From: Combretum micranthum
Taxonomy: Eukaryota > Streptophyta > Magnoliopsida > Myrtales > Combretaceae
NCBI GenBank assembly: GCA_024138025.1
Contig: JAMXBD010000092.1
Location: 248,001-312,000 of the forward strand
Direction: 5' to 3'
Length of the DNA stretch: 64,000 nucleotides
The translations under genes were made by a program, and so were the position numbers. Numbering within the stretch: position 1 is the first letter of the stretch; every line of letters starts with the position of its first letter. The notes under the pieces were generated by a model. It ran no database searches. It was not told the origin of the DNA and worked only from the letters and a program-made list of their open reading frames with translations. Of the stretch, positions 33,801-46,416 are shown one piece after another.

Positions 33801-36800
33801 TCTATTATCGTACTTTCCAGATTTCTTCGTAATGAAAATGAAGCATATTTAAAGTGTTTTAGTTTGATTTTAGTGACAGCATTCAAAAGTTGCAAACTAG
33901 TAATATTTTTTTTCTTTTCATTTTTTTTTAGCAACAAAGGATAATGTGCTTAATCTGCAACAAGGGATTGGTTTAAGCCGAAACATCCCATTTCATTCGT
34001 AAGCATGTCCATTTCATGGCAAGAAAATGAACTTTGTTGAACAAAACCTACAAAAATGGATTAATGTAGGACATGTTTATGATGATTTCATCAATTATGT
34101 TATTATTCTATACATAAGCTGATGAAGCTCCTCAAATATTATGGCATTTGACAAACATCTAAGATTTCCTAGTAAGAAATAGAAATAGTTGGCCGTGTTA
34201 ATTAAAGATGATTAATCCTCGCATAGCCTGACCCTTATCTATAAGAATGATGCTTGAAGCATTTTTACCAATCTTTGTGCAAGATTTCTAGATAGACATC
34301 AAAAAGGAAAACATTTCTTCCCCAATAACATGGCATGCCTCATAATAGAGTTCTATTTGATTTTCTTTATTTTTTATTTTTTCTTTTGGCTTTCTATAGG
34401 ATAAAGTAGTCAAGATATGTTTTGGGGGTGGGGGCGAGGAGGGTGGAACTAGTGTCTTATTTCATTGCAATTTTGTATAGAGAAGACAAAATCAATATAT
34501 GCCAACTAAACTATGATTTTCCTCTAATAATAAAGAAAAGAAGGAAAAAAACAAAAATGTTAGGCTAGAAAATTAGAAGAGGAGTAGTGAACAACTGTTG
34601 ATTGGTCTATAAGATTCAATCAATACATAACACAAAGAAATATATAATTCCCATGTTAGTAAAGAGATTTTCTCAAATATTTTCTTAAATATTGAATTGC
34701 TATTATTTAGTTTAAGCAATAAAGGACTATTCGATATATTTTAAATAGGGATTTCTTTATATAATCCCTAGTATGGATATTAAATGCTGAAATACCATTT
34801 TTTTTTTTTTTTATGAAATGTGCTTTTTAGTATTATAGCAAAATGAACAAGAAGTTAGTTCTTTGCTGGTTCCATTTCTTTATTTTGGTTTTGTTGCTTC
34901 TTGATAGTGTTCTTTCCTCTTTATAATTTTGAGTACTATCTCTTTATATTACAACTTTGATGGTTTCTCATAAATGATCCATTGGTTTCATTTCTAGTCA
35001 TGCTACTGAGTTTAGTGGATTCAACTTGGCCATAGATAGAGATGCTAAGTTCATGCTATTGAGTTTATGTGACTATCTATTTCTGTGCAGGATATGTACT
35101 ACTTTCTCCTAGACACTTCGAGCTGTCTATGAGAAAGTGGTCTTCTTATCTTTATCGCTCCTTCCTTTATTCTTCTGCTTTCTTGTATACAGTCATTTGA
35201 ATTGTAACTATCTTACTTTTCCATGCATCTCTTGCTAGTGGTACTTGAATTTATCTTCTTTTTGGCTTAAATGTTTTATTCCTCTCTCTATATGTGTGTC
35301 TGTGTGTCTATAAGAACATATTTATGTCAATAAATTGTTTATATATATATATATATAATTATAGGATTATTACTATAGGAGTTACAGTTGAGTTTAGACT
35401 TTCAATGACTTGAATTACAATTTAATGAAAACTGTCAGTTAAAGGACCTAAAGACAAATTTTATTAAGCAATCATGTATGAATATCTTGTGTAAAGTTTC
35501 CACATTTTTATTTTATTATAGTTCTAATTACCTACTTTTACTCATGAATAGAGAGCAAAAACCTTATCGGTGAATTAAATATTCCTCCTATATGATGATA
35601 ATATATGAATGCAGGGTTACCATATAAGGAAATGGAAAGTTTTTTCAGTGATGCAAGTATGAAGTTCAAATTGTCTTTTTTTTTTCCCAAAATTGTGTCG
35701 TACATGTTGGTTTTTGTGCTTTAGGAATGAATGTTTCAATTTTTATGTTTTTTTATTTTCTTTGAGAATTTCTAGAGATATTTCGCAAACCTATTAATTT
35801 ATAACAAAGTAACCTCTTCTCTTAATATTACACTCTCCTGTATATATGCCATTAATTTCATTATGACCTAAACCTCTAGAATATTGTACAATATGTATAT
35901 GTACGATATTGCTTGTGGTAACTTTTCTATAATTAAAACTATAGTTAATGTCAATTCTAGAGACAATATATAATGCTTAAAAGAGGAGTGCCAATCATAT
36001 CTACATGCTACTAATTATACTTCCCACACTTAGTCAGGACTCTACATTTAATGTGACAATTCACAAATTGGCGAAGTTTATCTTATTTCTTAGGATTAGG
36101 CTACATATTTGGACTTAAGTTTATGAAGTTATCACTTTTCTGAACAAACACTGCCTAGTGTTCCATGAGTATCAAGAACGGCGCCTTCATCAAGCATCTC
36201 TTGGCTCCTTGATGGTCATTATTCCAATAAGGATTATGAAGTACAACCTATCTAAGTTGTGGGTATATCTTGAAATTACTGGGCTTGCTGCATGGTTGAC
36301 ATATTTTGCTTGATTTGACTTGATGTCCACTAGATAGGTTTTAACTAATAAGAATTTCCTTCTTGTCTTTAAGCTTTTAATAAATAGAAGAAACATTAGT
36401 ATATATCAAAATGGCCAAATAATAAAATTGTTTCTGATTTGGCTTCAATTTGATGTTTGGTAATATTGTTTATTTCTTCTTAATACAACAAAACATCTTC
36501 TTTCCTTTTTGTTTATCTTTGTTTCTTTTACTTGGATTTTCTTTTTTCTTTAATGGAAGTTACTTGTTTAATATTTCAACATTACTAATATGTGTGTATG
36601 AAAATAATTTAAACAGTTTTATAATTACACATATTTAAATAGTTTTATAATTTAATGTCCATGGAAGCTACTTATTTAATATTTCAATACGATTTTTTTT
36701 TTTAATCTTGCACATGCGTTCATTCACAGAGTTCTTATATTATTTTAATTTTTCAAATCTCTATTTTTGTTGCTCTACCTGTCCTAATCTGTCGTGGTAG

Positions 36801-37046
36801 ATTAGTGAATAATTGTTCCAGGGTTTGTTTTCATTACCTAAATTTTGTTATTTATTTTTTTTTTCCTCTTTGATTTTAACTCATCGATTAAAAAAAGCTT
36901 TTGCCATGATATTTAATTGTGCTTGCATTGTCAGAACCGTAGTTTTATGTTCATTGTATGTGTTTGTTAAAATCAAGTTATCTTATCTAGCTATGGTGAA
37001 CACGTCAATTTTTTGGCCATAGAGGATAAAATAATGATATAGGAGT
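27877..37046. other. Interior of the CACTA element, largely non-coding
   Basis: About 9 kb of AT-rich DNA without any domain I recognise. A 117-codon frame at 30798-31151 (MRINKSLKKAAKKFAQFSPI) has an ATG but no recognisable family. A minus-strand segment near 31800-31920 (DTESSVVAMSDLWRMEASKG) looks exon-like but is unassigned. Also present are a ~32-bp direct repeat at 29519-29552 and 29621-29652, an (AT)n run at 35340-35358, and a decayed micro-LTR element at 32487-32741. The segment may be introns of captured genes or degenerate transposase introns. Confidence 0.45.
32487..32741 (+). mobile_element. Decayed micro-LTR element inside the CACTA interior
   Basis: Two similar ends (32487-32567 and 32674-32741) begin TRTCAAGTAATAAATATAAA and end CTTAAYA. 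They flank ~105 bp with a primer-site-like TAGTATCGAA after the first and a purine tract AAGTAAGAAAGAG before the second. It shares the AGATCAACAGTTGTGGCACT-like block with the 15004 copy. Target duplication not recognisable. Confidence 0.6.
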
Positions 37047-37612
37047 TGTTATAACCCGACTCCAAAGATAACCCGGACACTGTACAAGAAGTATTTAAAC
37101 TTCACTTTCTCTCTCTTCGTTATTTCAAGCTAAGTCTAACCCTAACTCTAACTCTCCTCTCTGTTTCCTCTCTTTCGTTTTTAGGGTTTGAGGCTAATTC
37201 CTATGGTTTGTTCATGCAAGTAACTAAATGTATGTTGTGGCTATTCGAGGAAGCCACCAACTCCTAAACAAGATGTTTCTGTAAGCTGGGATAAAACCCT
37301 TTTCCATTTTCTCCATTGTATTAATACATGTACAGTAGATAAAACTACTTTTGATTATGACAGCTGTTACAATAGATTCAGCTGTATACAAATCTATGTT
37401 TTGTAAAGTATGCATGTATTCTATTCTATGTAATCTTTAAGCCACTTGGCTTTTCCCTAAATTGTACATCCAATGTAGATCCTTGCTGTTTGGTGTAGAT
37501 CTGAGCTGTTCCTTATTCAGATCTAAGCTGTCCTTGCTGTTTTGGTATAGATCTGAGCTGTTCCTCTATTGTTGGATTCTATTGTTCGTATGTTGGTTGT
37601 TTGGTTGTAACA
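37047..37612 (-). repeat. Left (3') LTR of the nested chromovirus
   Basis: 566 bp, carrying several tandem-like GATCTGAGCTGTTCC blocks near 37500-37565. It differs from the right LTR at scattered positions and small indels. Confidence 0.92.
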
Positions 37613-37639
37613 ACTTTCTCCCCTTTGGAAAAACGACCT

Positions 37640-40600
37640 TGTCCTCAAGGTCAAAAAAATAGTCCGTTTAAATTTGAAAAATCCTCCCAAGTAGCATCCT
37701 CTAATGGTAAACCATCCCATTGACTAATATTGAGCCACCTCCGAGCCATGTCGTAAAATTATTCGTGTGTCCAAAATACACAGAGGTTGAATTAGAGGGT
37801 GATCGTCATAGAAGTCTGATGGTAAAGGTAGAGTAGCATTAGTTGAACCCTTAGCCAACCGTAAACAAGATACAAAAACATCATGTATTCGAGTGCTTGA
37901 GGTAGTTCCAGTCCTATTCATTTAACAATACGAAATGGACCATAAAACCTCTGTGATAGTTTGTGATGAACATTACCTGGCACTGAAGTCTGCTTGTAGG
38001 GTTTTAATTTCACATAAACCCAATCCCCTACAGCAAAAGTGACTTCAGTACATGTTTATCTGCAAAACGCTTCATTTGTTGTTGAGCAGCTTTGAGATTG
38101 GTCTGTAAGATAGAGAGAATTTGATCTCTAGTAGACAGTTCCATGTCAATTGCTTCCAAAGAAGAATTGCCTCTAACATACATAGGAATAGTGGGAGGTT
38201 TTCGTCCATAGACTGCTTCAAAAGGAGTCATAGAAGCACCTTCATGTTCAGATGTATTGTAAGAGAACTCTGCCCATGGCAAAAATTTATACCATTGGGA
38301 AGGAACATCCATAACAAAACATCTCAAATATTGTTGGATTGTTCTGTTTGAAACTTCAGTTCGCCCATCATATTGAGGATGATAGGCTGAACTATAAGAC
38401 AACTTAGAGCCATTGAAACGGAATAAATCCTTCCAAAAATTGCTCATGAATACAGGATCCCTATCCGAAACAATGGATCTTAGGAAACCATGCAACTTAA
38501 CTACCAGTTATATAAACAACTGAGCCACCTTAGTAGCTGAAAAATTGGAATCCAAAGCTCCCAAATGGCAATATTTGGATAACCTGTCCACCACCACAAA
38601 AATAACAGAAAACCCATTAGACTTAGGAAGACAAGTAATAAAGTCCATAGAAATATCCTCCCAAATTTGCTCGGGTATTGGCAATGGTTGCAATAGCCCA
38701 GTTGGTTTTTGGGTAGAGTATTTGGTTTGTTGACAAACCGTACAATCTCGAACAAACAACTTACATCATGTTTCATACCAGGCCAGTAAAATTGAGCTGC
38801 TATCCTTTTATAAGTCTTAAGTATACCAAAATGGCCCGATACTGGAGTTGAATGGAATTCCAGTAAAATAAAGGAATCAACAGAAGTAGGAACCAAAAAT
38901 AGTCGGCCTCTGTATACAATAAACCTGATGCCATTTTAATGGCCACTTCAAATGTTGACCCTGATCCAACTGCTTGATCACCTCAATAAATGCTGGAAGT
39001 TGGGTATATTCGTGTTTAATAGTATCCAAATATGCAATAAAGGTAATGAAGTAGCCAATTGCATAAGATATACCATCATACTGACGAGACAAAGCATCAG
39101 CTACAATATTGTCTTGTCCAGATTTGTATGTGATAGTATAATCATACCCTAAAAGCTTAGTTAAGTATTTGTGTTGTTCAGGAGTAGAAATAACCTGAGT
39201 GAGAAGCTCTTTAAGGCTTCGATGATCAGTCCTAATAACAAAGTGTGCACCAAGTAAATACTGTCTCCATTTCTTAACAGCCTCTACCACTCCAAACAAT
39301 TCACGAACATAAGTTGATGCTTTAGTCATATGGACAGGTAGTTTCTTACTGAAATAAGAAATTGGTCTATCACCCTGCAACAATACTGCTCCAATGCCTG
39401 ATCCTGAAGCATCCGTTTCTACAATAAATTGTTTAGAAAAATCTGGTAAAACAAGTATTGGAGCTGTGACTAAAGCATGTTTAAGAGAGTCAAAAGTAGA
39501 TTGAGCCTCCAATGACCACTAAAAAGCATCTTTCTTTAATAAATCTGTCAAAGGGCTGCAATTGAAGCATAAGCTTTGATGAATCTTCTATAATAGCCTA
39601 AAAGCCCCACAAAAGCTCTTAACTGCTTCAAAGAGATAGGAACTGGCCAATCCTGTACTGCTGCTACCTTTGCCGGGTCAGGTTGGACACCATGGATAGA
39701 TACAATGAGTCCTAGATATTCAATTGTAGTTTGACCAAAGACATACTTAGATTTCTTTAGATAAAGAGTGTTAGCTTGCAAAGTAGCAAATACTGTTTCT
39801 AAGTGTGCAACATGTTCCTTCAAAGACCTGCTGTAAACAAGAATGTCATAAAAAAAAAAAAACAATGAGAAACTTGCATAAGAAAGGTTTAAAAATGGAA
39901 TTCATCATGGATTGAAAAGTGGCCGAGCATTGCTAAGGCCAAATGGCATCACAAGGAACTCATAGTGTCCTTCGTGAGTGCGAAAAGCAGTCTTTGAAAC
40001 ATCTGATGGAGCCATCCGAATCTGATGGTAACCAGCTCTTAAGTCCAACTTCGAAAATATCGTAGCACCATGTAATTCATCAAGAAGTTCATCAATTGTG
40101 GGAATAGGAAATTCATCTTTAATAGTAGCCTGATTAAGTGCCCTATAGTCCACACAAAACGCCAAGAACCGTCTTTTTTTAACCAATAAGACTGGAGAAA
40201 AAGGACTAGTGCTACACTGAATAATGCCTTGTTCCATCATGTCATGTACTTGTTTCTCAATTTCCTCCTTTTGGAAATGAGGATATCGATAAGGCCTTAC
40301 ATTCACTGCATCAGTCCCATGTACTAAATGAATATGATGTTGAATGGATCGTAAAGGAGGCAATGATGATGGTGGCTCGAATATTGATGAAAATCTGCCT
40401 AATAGTTCTTCAATGGAACTATTGTTGGTGGTATTCACTGAAATATATCCATCTGAGCCACCAGAGTATAGCAAGAGGCTACAGCTTGAACCTTAAAGAG
40501 CCGCCTTAATTGATTATGAGAAATCAATTGTGCTGGAACAGATGGATCACCCACTAGGGTAATCTGAGACCCCAAATGAGAAAAGTCATGATGAGATCAG

Positions 40601-41971
40601 TGTAATCAATTGTGACAGGCCCCAAACCCTGGAGCCACTGAACACCTAGAACCACTTCTGCTCCTTGAATATCCAAAATATAAAAAGTATCTTGAAAAGT
40701 GAAGCCCTGAATATTCATTGGAACCAAATTACATTGCCCTTGACATTTAAGTTTTTGACCATTGCCTAACATGACATGAAATTGTGATGTTGGAATTATG
40801 GTAAGACCTAAATGATTGGCAACTCTACTATGCATAAAATTGTGAGTACTACCAGAATCAACAAGTACAACAATCTTACGAGAATTAATAGTGCCTTGAA
40901 ATCTAAGTGTTCGAGGAAACATGTCCCATTCAAAGCATGGTAACTGATGGTGCAATGCATATCACTCTCCTCATGTGATTCCGAAATATTTTGTACCTCA
41001 ACATCTTCTTGAATATCTGACAGAAGCAAAAGAAATTTTGCTTTACATTTGTGAAATCTATGAAACTTCTCATCACAGTTATAATAGAGGCCCTTGTCTC
41101 GTCTAGCTTGCATTTCTGCAGGAGTCAGTCGTTTAATAGGCAGGGAAGTAGAAGTAAATGGAAATAGAAGTAGAACCTACTGAGGATGAAGTGTTTGGTA
41201 ATGGTGGTTTTGAAAATTGTAATGGTGGTGAAGTGTATGTGGAAGAATTGGGTTTAAAGGTTTTAAAAGTTCAAAAACCTGCAGTCTACTCCTTAAGTTT
41301 GTCTTCATGCATTCTGGCTAACCAGATTGCATCCATTAAATCTCTGGGTTGAGAAATTTGAACTTCTCGTCGCAAAGCTGGAGTTAATCCTGAAATAAAA
41401 CAACTAATAAGAAATGATTCAGACAATCCGAAGGTACAGTTAGAAAGATCCTCAAACTATGATTGATAATGTGAGACAGAAGAAGTTTGAGTGAGTTTAG
41501 CAAGCATGCCCTAAATGTCCTCATACCCAGATGGCCCGAATCATTTTTGAAGGGCTTCTGTAAACTTAGACCAAGAACTGAGTTGTTTATTGAGGAACAT
41601 CCATTTATACCAATTTAAAGCATCTCCTTCCAAATCAAAAGAAGCAATGGTAATCCTCTGTTCATCAGGAATTTGATGGAAAACAAAAAATTGATAAACT
41701 TTAAAAAGCCACCCTAAAACATCCTCGCCTGAAAATTTCGAAACTTTCAGTTTGATTCCTTTCAACAAATTCCGATACTAATTGTTATTATTGGAAAATG
41801 ATGAATCTTGATCATGAGGACTACCATGATTAACTCCAGAAAGATTCTGTTTACTTCTAATTTCTCTATTTTGTCATTCATTTTACTTAAACTATCTTAA
41901 ATGGCAAGCAATGTCTGTTTCATTACATCCATTTCATCTATGGATTCATGCGAACGAGTAACAAGAGCCAT
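37640..41971 (-). pseudogene. Chromovirus gag-pol relic (gag, PR, RT, RNase H, IN, chromodomain)
   Basis: The start is at 41971 (MALVTRSHESIDEMDVM). Gag has LKVSKFSGEDVLGWLFKV and DLEGDALNWYKWM (41541-41768). A zinc-knuckle-like YYNCDEKFHRFHKCK near 41060 has lost its first Cys. Protease has LVDSGSTHNF (40554-40955). RT has [20 protein letters not shown] and [13 protein letters not shown] (39905-40474). At 39835-39865 the catalytic pair reads FYDILVYS, the first Asp replaced by Tyr in a T-rich slip-prone run. RNase H is at 38877-39512. Integrase has the HHCC finger and all three acidic residues ([23 protein letters not shown]). The C-terminus RIILRHGSEVAQ resembles a chromodomain. Multiple breaks make it non-functional. 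Intact relatives copy themselves and, through the chromodomain, insert in heterochromatin. Confidence 0.9.
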
Positions 41972-42009
41972 GATAGAAATTTTTTTTTTGTCTCAACGAA
42001 AGCACCAAA

Positions 42010-42580
42010 TGTTATAACCTAACTCCGAAGACAACTCGGATACAGTACAAAAAGTATTTAAACTTCGCTTTTCTCTCTCTTCGTTATTTCAAGCTAAGTC
42101 TAACCCTAACTCTAACTCTCCTCTCTATTTCCTCTATTTCGTTTTTAGGGTTTGAGGCTAATTCCTATGGTTTGTTCACGCAGGTAACTAAATGTATTTT
42201 GTGGCTATTCGAGGAAGCCACCAACTCCTAAACAAGATGTTTCTATAAGCTGGGATAAAACCCTTTTCCATTTTCTCCATTGTATTAATACATGTACAGT
42301 AGATAAAACTACTTTTGATTATGATAGCTATTATAATAGATTCAGCTGTATACAAATCTATGTTTTGTAAAGTATGCATGTATTCTATTCTGTGTAATCT
42401 TTAAGCCACTTGGGCTTTTCCCTAAATCTGGTACGTCTAGATGTAGATCATTGCTGTTTTGGTGTAGATCTGAGCTGCTATTGTTCAGATCTGAGTTTTC
42501 CTTGCTGTTTTGGTATAGATCTGAGCTGTTCCTCTGTTGTTGGATTCTGTTGTTTGTATCTCGGTTGTTTGGTTGTAACA
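42010..42580 (-). repeat. Right (5') LTR of the nested chromovirus
   Basis: 571-bp partner of 37047-37612. Confidence 0.92.
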
Positions 42581-42703
42581 GGAATGCTATTTAAAAAGGA
42601 AAAAAAAATGTTGAATGATTAAGTTAATTAAACTTTATGGTTAAACTATGGTGAATGGCTAACAAGAGGATGAGGTTAGGCTTAAGGATAATTATCAAGC
42701 TAG

Positions 42704-42770
42704 TAAGGTAAGGGTTAAGATGCACTTCACCGCTCTCTGCAACACCGATGCCTACACTTGGAGCAGCAAG
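42704..42770 (+). pseudogene. Exon of a class III alcohol dehydrogenase (formaldehyde/GSNO reductase), captured
   Basis: The 22-residue frame KVRVKMHFTALCNTDAYTWS plus SK matches the N-terminal zinc-binding segment of plant class III ADH, which normally reads EVRVK-FTALCHTDAYTWSGK. The catalytic-zinc Cys is kept, but the neighbouring His is Asn. It ends in AAG followed by a GTATCT splice donor, and a TAG precedes it as acceptor. No other ADH exon can be seen in the following 2.6 kb. Intact enzymes oxidise S-hydroxymethylglutathione and reduce S-nitrosoglutathione. This is a single exon inside the CACTA element, on the opposite strand to the kinesin piece, so it is best read as a captured host fragment. 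Confidence 0.75.
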
Positions 42771-45289
42771 GTATCTCTCTATTTTTTCTTTTTCTTTTTT
42801 TTTTTTAATTTGATCAGTATTTATTTATTTATTTTAGTTGTAGAAGAGTCTGAATCTGAAATGGTTAACCTCTTTTCTTGAGTGTTGGCTGAGATATGAT
42901 TTTGGAAAAATCAGGAGAGTTTGGAAATGTCTTTCTAAACAATAGTAGGATTCTTTTTTGTAGTAATAATCAAAGGGTCATATGATGAAATGTTTTATGA
43001 AAGGCTTTTCCACAGTTGTTGTGATATAGAAACAGATGAGTACTTAGCAGAATGTACGATTGAAGTTATGGGCATTAATACATGAGTAATTTTCCCTATT
43101 CCAAAATGTGTGTTTTTCTTCCCTTTGTCTACTTGGGTAAACAATCTTGAGAATGGATGGAGTTAGTTATTGTAAGGATGGTTCTTTCCCTTTGAAGAGC
43201 ATATGAGGTTTAGCTAATTTTTTATATTAGCAGCAAAAGATAATGTTTCCTTCTACAATGTTGCATAACACCAAGGCAGCAACAAGTCGGCAATCTACCA
43301 TTTTTTGTGCTGATATAAGGGACTTCCTTTGATAATCAAGTTAGCGAGTTGCTATATAGTTCAACAAAAATACCAAGGGGGGCCTTTAATGCATTAAAGT
43401 ATGAAAGTTGGAGATCATGTGTTGATGTTGAGTTGAATAATATTTACATATGCATAATTGTTATATGACATTACTGCGGAATATGCAAGACAAAAGCTCT
43501 TTGTTCCTCTCCTACCAAATAGAGAAAAAAGAACCAAGACGATGACTATTTTTTAGCCTTTCTCCTTGTTTGCTGGGCTAATACTCTTCTGGTGTGAACC
43601 TTTATCACAACTATGGCCTCACTTGCATGTCTAGACCTTATTACTTCGCAGTATGAAGTATTCATCTAAGACGATAGATCAAACTACTTTATGATCTCAT
43701 GATTGGTGGACTGAAAGTCACCTACTTTGCTTTCTCCCATGTTGACTGGGCAGTTTGTCTGAATAGCATGTGGTTTACTAATGGCTTCTTTATTTTCTCG
43801 TAAATAACTTAATGATACCTAGATGCCTAAATTTTATTGGAAAAGTTGCATCAAGTGAGTTGTTTGTAACATGTGTGGTTTTTTATTTGATGTCTAGTTG
43901 CCATCTTTTGACTTTCGCACTACCATAAGAAACGAGCCTTTCATGCAACTTTTCCATTGTTTATATGTATATCCATTGATAGTGAGTTTGAGTTGAAAGA
44001 GGAATTTGTTTATAAGGGTTAACCTTAGAAAGGATGATGCTAATGTCTACAAGCAACCATTGGAGGTACTTTTTTTGTGATTTGCAAGGGTAATCATGTC
44101 CAAACTTCATCTTTCACTAATATTTATAATTTCTGCAAGGCAATGTATTCAAGAGAGCCTGGGTCACCATTATAAAAGTGGACTCATACACAAGTTACTA
44201 TTGGAGCTAGGGTGGCCTATTGTCATGATGAAGTGAAACTATTTCTTCTTGTTATTTAGATGCTGGTTCATCACCTGTTGTTCACTTTCTTTTATATTGA
44301 TCTTCAAACAAAACTAAAATCTCCAAAGCCAGTAAATCCTCTTCACTTTATTTCACTTCAAGTGGAATGAATGTGTGTTTTATACATTTGTTTGTATCAA
44401 TTTCATTGCTTCCTTGCTTATTATTTTTCCATCCATGTTCCAAAACTCCTGTTTATGTGTTTTGTGTATTGTCTTGTTGCCCATGTTGTTATAGTGTTGC
44501 TTATCCATTTCTTAGTAACTTGCTGCTTTATGTTTTCTTGTATTCTATAGATTTTTTCTTTTAATTACTTTCTCTACAATTGATTTTCTAGGATATTCAG
44601 CCCTTCCATTATCTACACATGCTCAGTATGTTTCTTTCTTTTTACCTTATATATATATTGCTTGTTGTTGTCTAATTATTCTAATGCAAAGTAAAACTAT
44701 AAAAGTGGTTAGCCTAGTGTTTTAGGTTTAGAAATTCTTATAATAAATTGTGTGAAGTCATGGGTCTAAATCTCTTAAAGGATATTTCTCAGTATACCTA
44801 TATAGTACATGCTATACTTAAAATGGTGCATATGTCTTGTGGGGTAATTTTTCAATTGATACGATTGTTTAATTACTTATGAAATGGGTGAATCTTACTA
44901 TTGCTATGTGTTTAGCTATTCTTTATGTTAGGGGATTTTGCGAACTAACCAATAACTTATAGGTCTCTATTAGAAATTTTGATAATGGAGATGAGACCCA
45001 TCATATAAAGTTTTAGTTCTAAGTAGTCGGTTAGATTGTTTGCGTTATTAGTTTGCCATTTATAATAACTTTAACTAATATGGTAGTCGAGTTGATTTTT
45101 AGTTCACTGCTTTCTTGAATTAAATTTGCTATTCAATGGTGTTTATAGCTTGCTCAACTAACATGACTGGTTCAACAACTTGTCTCAAGTTATCCCAGTA
45201 GTTTAGGATGATTATCATGGGTCTTTTCTCATAATCTCATTCATATTTTTTTAGTCATTCAATAATTATATCTACATATTGTGTGATAG
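42771..45289. other. Right interior of the CACTA element, no gene recognised
   Basis: AT-rich, intron-like DNA without domains I can identify. Pyrimidine runs and candidate splice sites are common, but no exon chain could be built. A ~65-codon plus-strand frame at 44367-44564 is Cys/Leu/Phe-rich and looks like chance. Confidence 0.45.
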
Positions 45290-45384
45290 CAAATCCAAAT
45301 GGAGATCCTTTTGCAAGTGCACGAGATCCTTCGCCAAATCCATCACTTGGTGATGATGGTGACAATAGTGAGGAAGAAAATTAA
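45290..45384 (+). CDS. Putative last exon with acidic C-terminus next to the CACTA right repeat
   Basis: After a TAG acceptor at 45287-45289 the frame reads ANPNGDPFASARDPSPNPSL, then GDDGDNSEEEN and a TAA stop at 45382-45384, ~50 bp from the inner end of the right inverted repeat. Position and acidic tail would suit the 3' exon of a transposon-encoded or captured gene. It is too short to assign and no upstream exon was found. Confidence 0.35.
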
Positions 45385-45436
45385 AGACTTGGTCTTTTAT
45401 TTTATTTTTATTTTTTGATTTTTGATTTTTGGCTGA

Positions 45437-46416
45437 ACCAATTGGCATGAATGGGGTCAAATTGATGTGATAAAGTATATACATATGCTCATTTTGATAT
45501 AATTTGGTGCTTGTGCTTATGTTTCTTGTAAGGACACTAAACAATATTATTCAATGTTTTTTTTTTCTTTACTATAAAGATGGTCATGGTGATCTTTAAG
45601 TAATTTTTGTGTTATTAGATCTTATTATATAGCGAGCATATTGTATGCTCCAAAATGTTAGTGATATTTAATTGTACATAAATTTCATGTGCAAAAGTAA
45701 TAGCAAGTATAAATTATATTGTGAACAAACAGGTGTGTATTACTTATAGTGCATATAATGTACAATAAACAAGTATATATTGGCAAATCAAAACGAGTTA
45801 AACATTAATACCCGTCTCTTCTCAGCAACAATAGCCATGTGCAAACGCTGCTAATTTAAAATAACAGCCACGTTTAGTAATTACTATTTTAATTGAATAC
45901 GTTTATGTAAACATCGCTAATGTGTTTGAATAGCTACATTTAAATTACAGTAAATAGAAGATTTATCATGTTTATAAATCGCTAATTTTGTCAAACGAAC
46001 ATATATAAAGGTTATTTAACTTGTGCAAGGCCACAGTTAAACATCATTAATTTAGTGATTTAGTTACGTGTATACATTACTAATAAAAATATTTACCCAT
46101 ATGTAAACGTCGCTGATAATAAATTCTCTCCTTTTATATTTAGTTGGATGGGGATTAATCATATTTAGCTACACATAAGTGTGCCCAATACATGATAGTA
46201 GGCCATGTTTAAACGTGGCCCAATAAAATGTATTTAGCTGCCAAATTTATATTAGTGACGTTTTAAGTTTTAACATTACTTATCAAATCTGCGATGGACC
46301 TTCTGCGACATCTATAGGCTACGTGCAAAAAAACATGATAAGAAATCTTTAGTCACGTTAAATTAATGTTTAGCCATGTTTATTAGACGTGGCCAAAGGC
46401 TTATTTTGTTGTAGTG
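45437..46416 (-). repeat. Right terminal inverted repeat of the CACTA element
   Basis: About 980 bp, the inverted partner of 26243-27196. It ends ...TTTTGTTGTAGTG, i.e. an intact CACTACAACAAAA terminus read inward. Confidence 0.85.

Larger units (their letters stand above)
37047..42580 (-). mobile_element. Chromovirus-like Ty3/Gypsy retrotransposon nested in the CACTA element
   Basis: A 5.53 kb element on the minus strand with LTRs 37047-37612 and 42010-42580, each TGTTATAACC...GGTTGTAACA. The target duplication is GGAGT (37042-37046) against GGAAT (42581-42585), 4/5. The minus-strand polypurine tract AAAGGGGAGAAAG adjoins the left LTR. The primer site next to the right LTR reads TGGTGCTTTCGTTGAGAC on the minus strand and is not the iMet type. 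Gag, protease, RT, RNase H, integrase and a chromodomain-like C-terminus occur in Gypsy order but with several frameshifts and stops. Confidence 0.93.
26243..46416. mobile_element. ~20 kb CACTA-type DNA transposon carrying host gene fragments
   Basis: The right terminus, read inward, is CACTACAACAAAATAAGCC, the hallmark of plant CACTA (En/Spm-like) elements. The left terminus reads GTATACAACAAAATGAGCC, with the first three bases changed. The subterminal regions carry many short inverted motifs such as GTTTAAACATGGCC and CGTGGCC, as is usual in this superfamily. The right flank is TGT and the left TTT, so the 3-bp duplication is not cleanly preserved. No transposase (TNP2-like) domain is visible. 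The interior contains kinesin-14 and alcohol dehydrogenase fragments and a later chromovirus insertion (37047-42580). Without that insertion the element is ~14.6 kb. It is probably non-autonomous. Confidence 0.78.

Noticed and set aside
38121..38351. Plus-strand frames across the chromovirus integrase
   Set aside because: Antisense to a clear integrase core with all three catalytic acidic residues.
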